Source of the DNA: Terriglobia bacterium
GTDB lineage: Bacteria > Acidobacteriota > Terriglobia > Bryobacterales > Bryobacteraceae
Direction of reading: 5' to 3'
DNA: 64,000 nucleotides
Assembly (NCBI GenBank): GCA_020073445.1
Contig: JAIQFE010000038.1
Span: 41,642-105,641, forward strand
Part shown: positions 63,827 through 64,000 of the stretch, one piece after another
How the letters are laid out: every line of letters starts with the position of its first letter
Position numbering within the stretch: position 1 is the first letter of the stretch
Program-made: the position numbers and the translations under genes
The notes under the pieces: generated by a model
What the model was told of the DNA's origin: nothing
The model's database searches: none
Seen by the model: only the letters and a program-made list of their open reading frames with translations

Positions 63827-64000
63827 CTACGCGACGGCGGCTCCTTTCGCAATCGGTTTCTTGGAAACGGCGTTAGCCATCGAGGACAGCAACAACGGAA
63901 TCTGGCGATGACCGATCACCCTGCGGAAGTGCCGCTCGGCGACGAGCAACCCTGAGCCAACCCATCGCTCGATCTGATCGCCCGTCCGCCAACGCTTCAC
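63827..64000 (-). CDS. IS transposase, C-terminal end (IS256-like), partial
   Basis: The minus-strand frame is open from the window edge to TAG at 63,827-63,829 (57 aa). VKRWRTGDQIERWVGSGLLV followed by AERHFRRVIGHRQIPLLLSS matches the end of IS256/mutator-type transposases (NVKRW-G---RW---G-L-AE--FRR--GY). Only the end is visible, so the family call is tentative. Confidence 0.6.
   Translation of the reverse strand: MKRWRTGDQIERWVGSGLLVAERHFRRVIGHRQIPLLLSSMANAVSKKPIAKGAAVA

Larger units (their letters stand above)
60364..64000 (+). mobile_element. tRNA-Ser-associated accessory region (incomplete, runs off window)
   Basis: Starts immediately after the tRNA CCA end. Contents: an integrase-like remnant directly beside the tRNA, a PIN/HTH toxin-antitoxin pair, a small unknown gene, a truncated TOTE-type primase and an IS transposase end. 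I found no second copy of the tRNA 3' end within the window, so the far boundary is outside or lost. Confidence 0.6.

Noticed and set aside
60274..64000. A second att repeat made of the tRNA-Ser 3' end
   Set aside because: No copy of the tRNA 3' sequence was found in the downstream 3.6 kb.

Overview
The window looks like a chromosome segment of an Acidobacteriota bacterium, probably a Bryobacterales/Solibacter-like lineage. This is an inference from gene content: GC-rich coding, a DUF1592-type cytochrome / DUF1552 / ankyrin operon, PEP-CTERM proteins, DUF1684 and Uma2 proteins, a Ku/LigD end-joining pair, and REP-like GGGACAG / GGCGGGGCT hairpins between genes. No rRNA or other direct phylogenetic marker is present.

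Layout. Positions 1-16 kb hold housekeeping and signalling genes: a partial MDR dehydrogenase, thrC, a dienelactone hydrolase, a lipoprotein, a geranylgeranyl-reductase-like flavoprotein, hemL, STAS and HDOD regulators, two PEP-CTERM proteins, a PQQ-type sugar dehydrogenase broken by a 38-bp tandem duplication, a hybrid histidine kinase, and an unusual fusion of a trypsin-like protease to an S1/P1-nuclease/phospholipase-C-fold domain. A tRNA-Leu(CAG) follows. Positions 16.1-21.7 kb carry the overlapping DUF1592 / DUF1552 / ankyrin operon.

Positions 21,777-36,933 are an integrated mobile element of about 15.1 kb. It is bounded by an exact 22-bp direct repeat and carries a tyrosine integrase at its right end. 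Integration went into the last codons of the minus-strand gene now at 36,897-37,709; the element supplies a replacement C-terminus and stop, and the original last codons plus terminator are stranded at 21,750-21,776. The element encodes small DNA-binding proteins, a CHC2/TOPRIM primase, a RepA-like AAA ATPase whose 3' end contains nine copies of a 9-bp iteron and a dyad, and small- and large-terminase-like proteins. I see no portal, capsid, tail or lysis gene. That makes it a candidate phage satellite (PICI-like) and the most interesting object here. An IS1111-group IS110 element with perfect 16-bp inverted repeats has split a small gene inside it.

Positions 36.9-60.3 kb return to core genome: glycolysis (eno, gpmI), a glycosyltransferase/methyltransferase cluster, a RodZ-like protein, dus and rnhA, an ABC exporter, a HEPN/MNT toxin-antitoxin pair, ku/ligD and a DUF421 protein. 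A tRNA-Ser(TGA) at 60.3 kb begins a second accessory region that runs off the window: an integrase remnant, a PIN toxin with a helix-turn-helix antitoxin, and a TOTE-type archaeo-eukaryotic primase cut short next to an IS transposase end.
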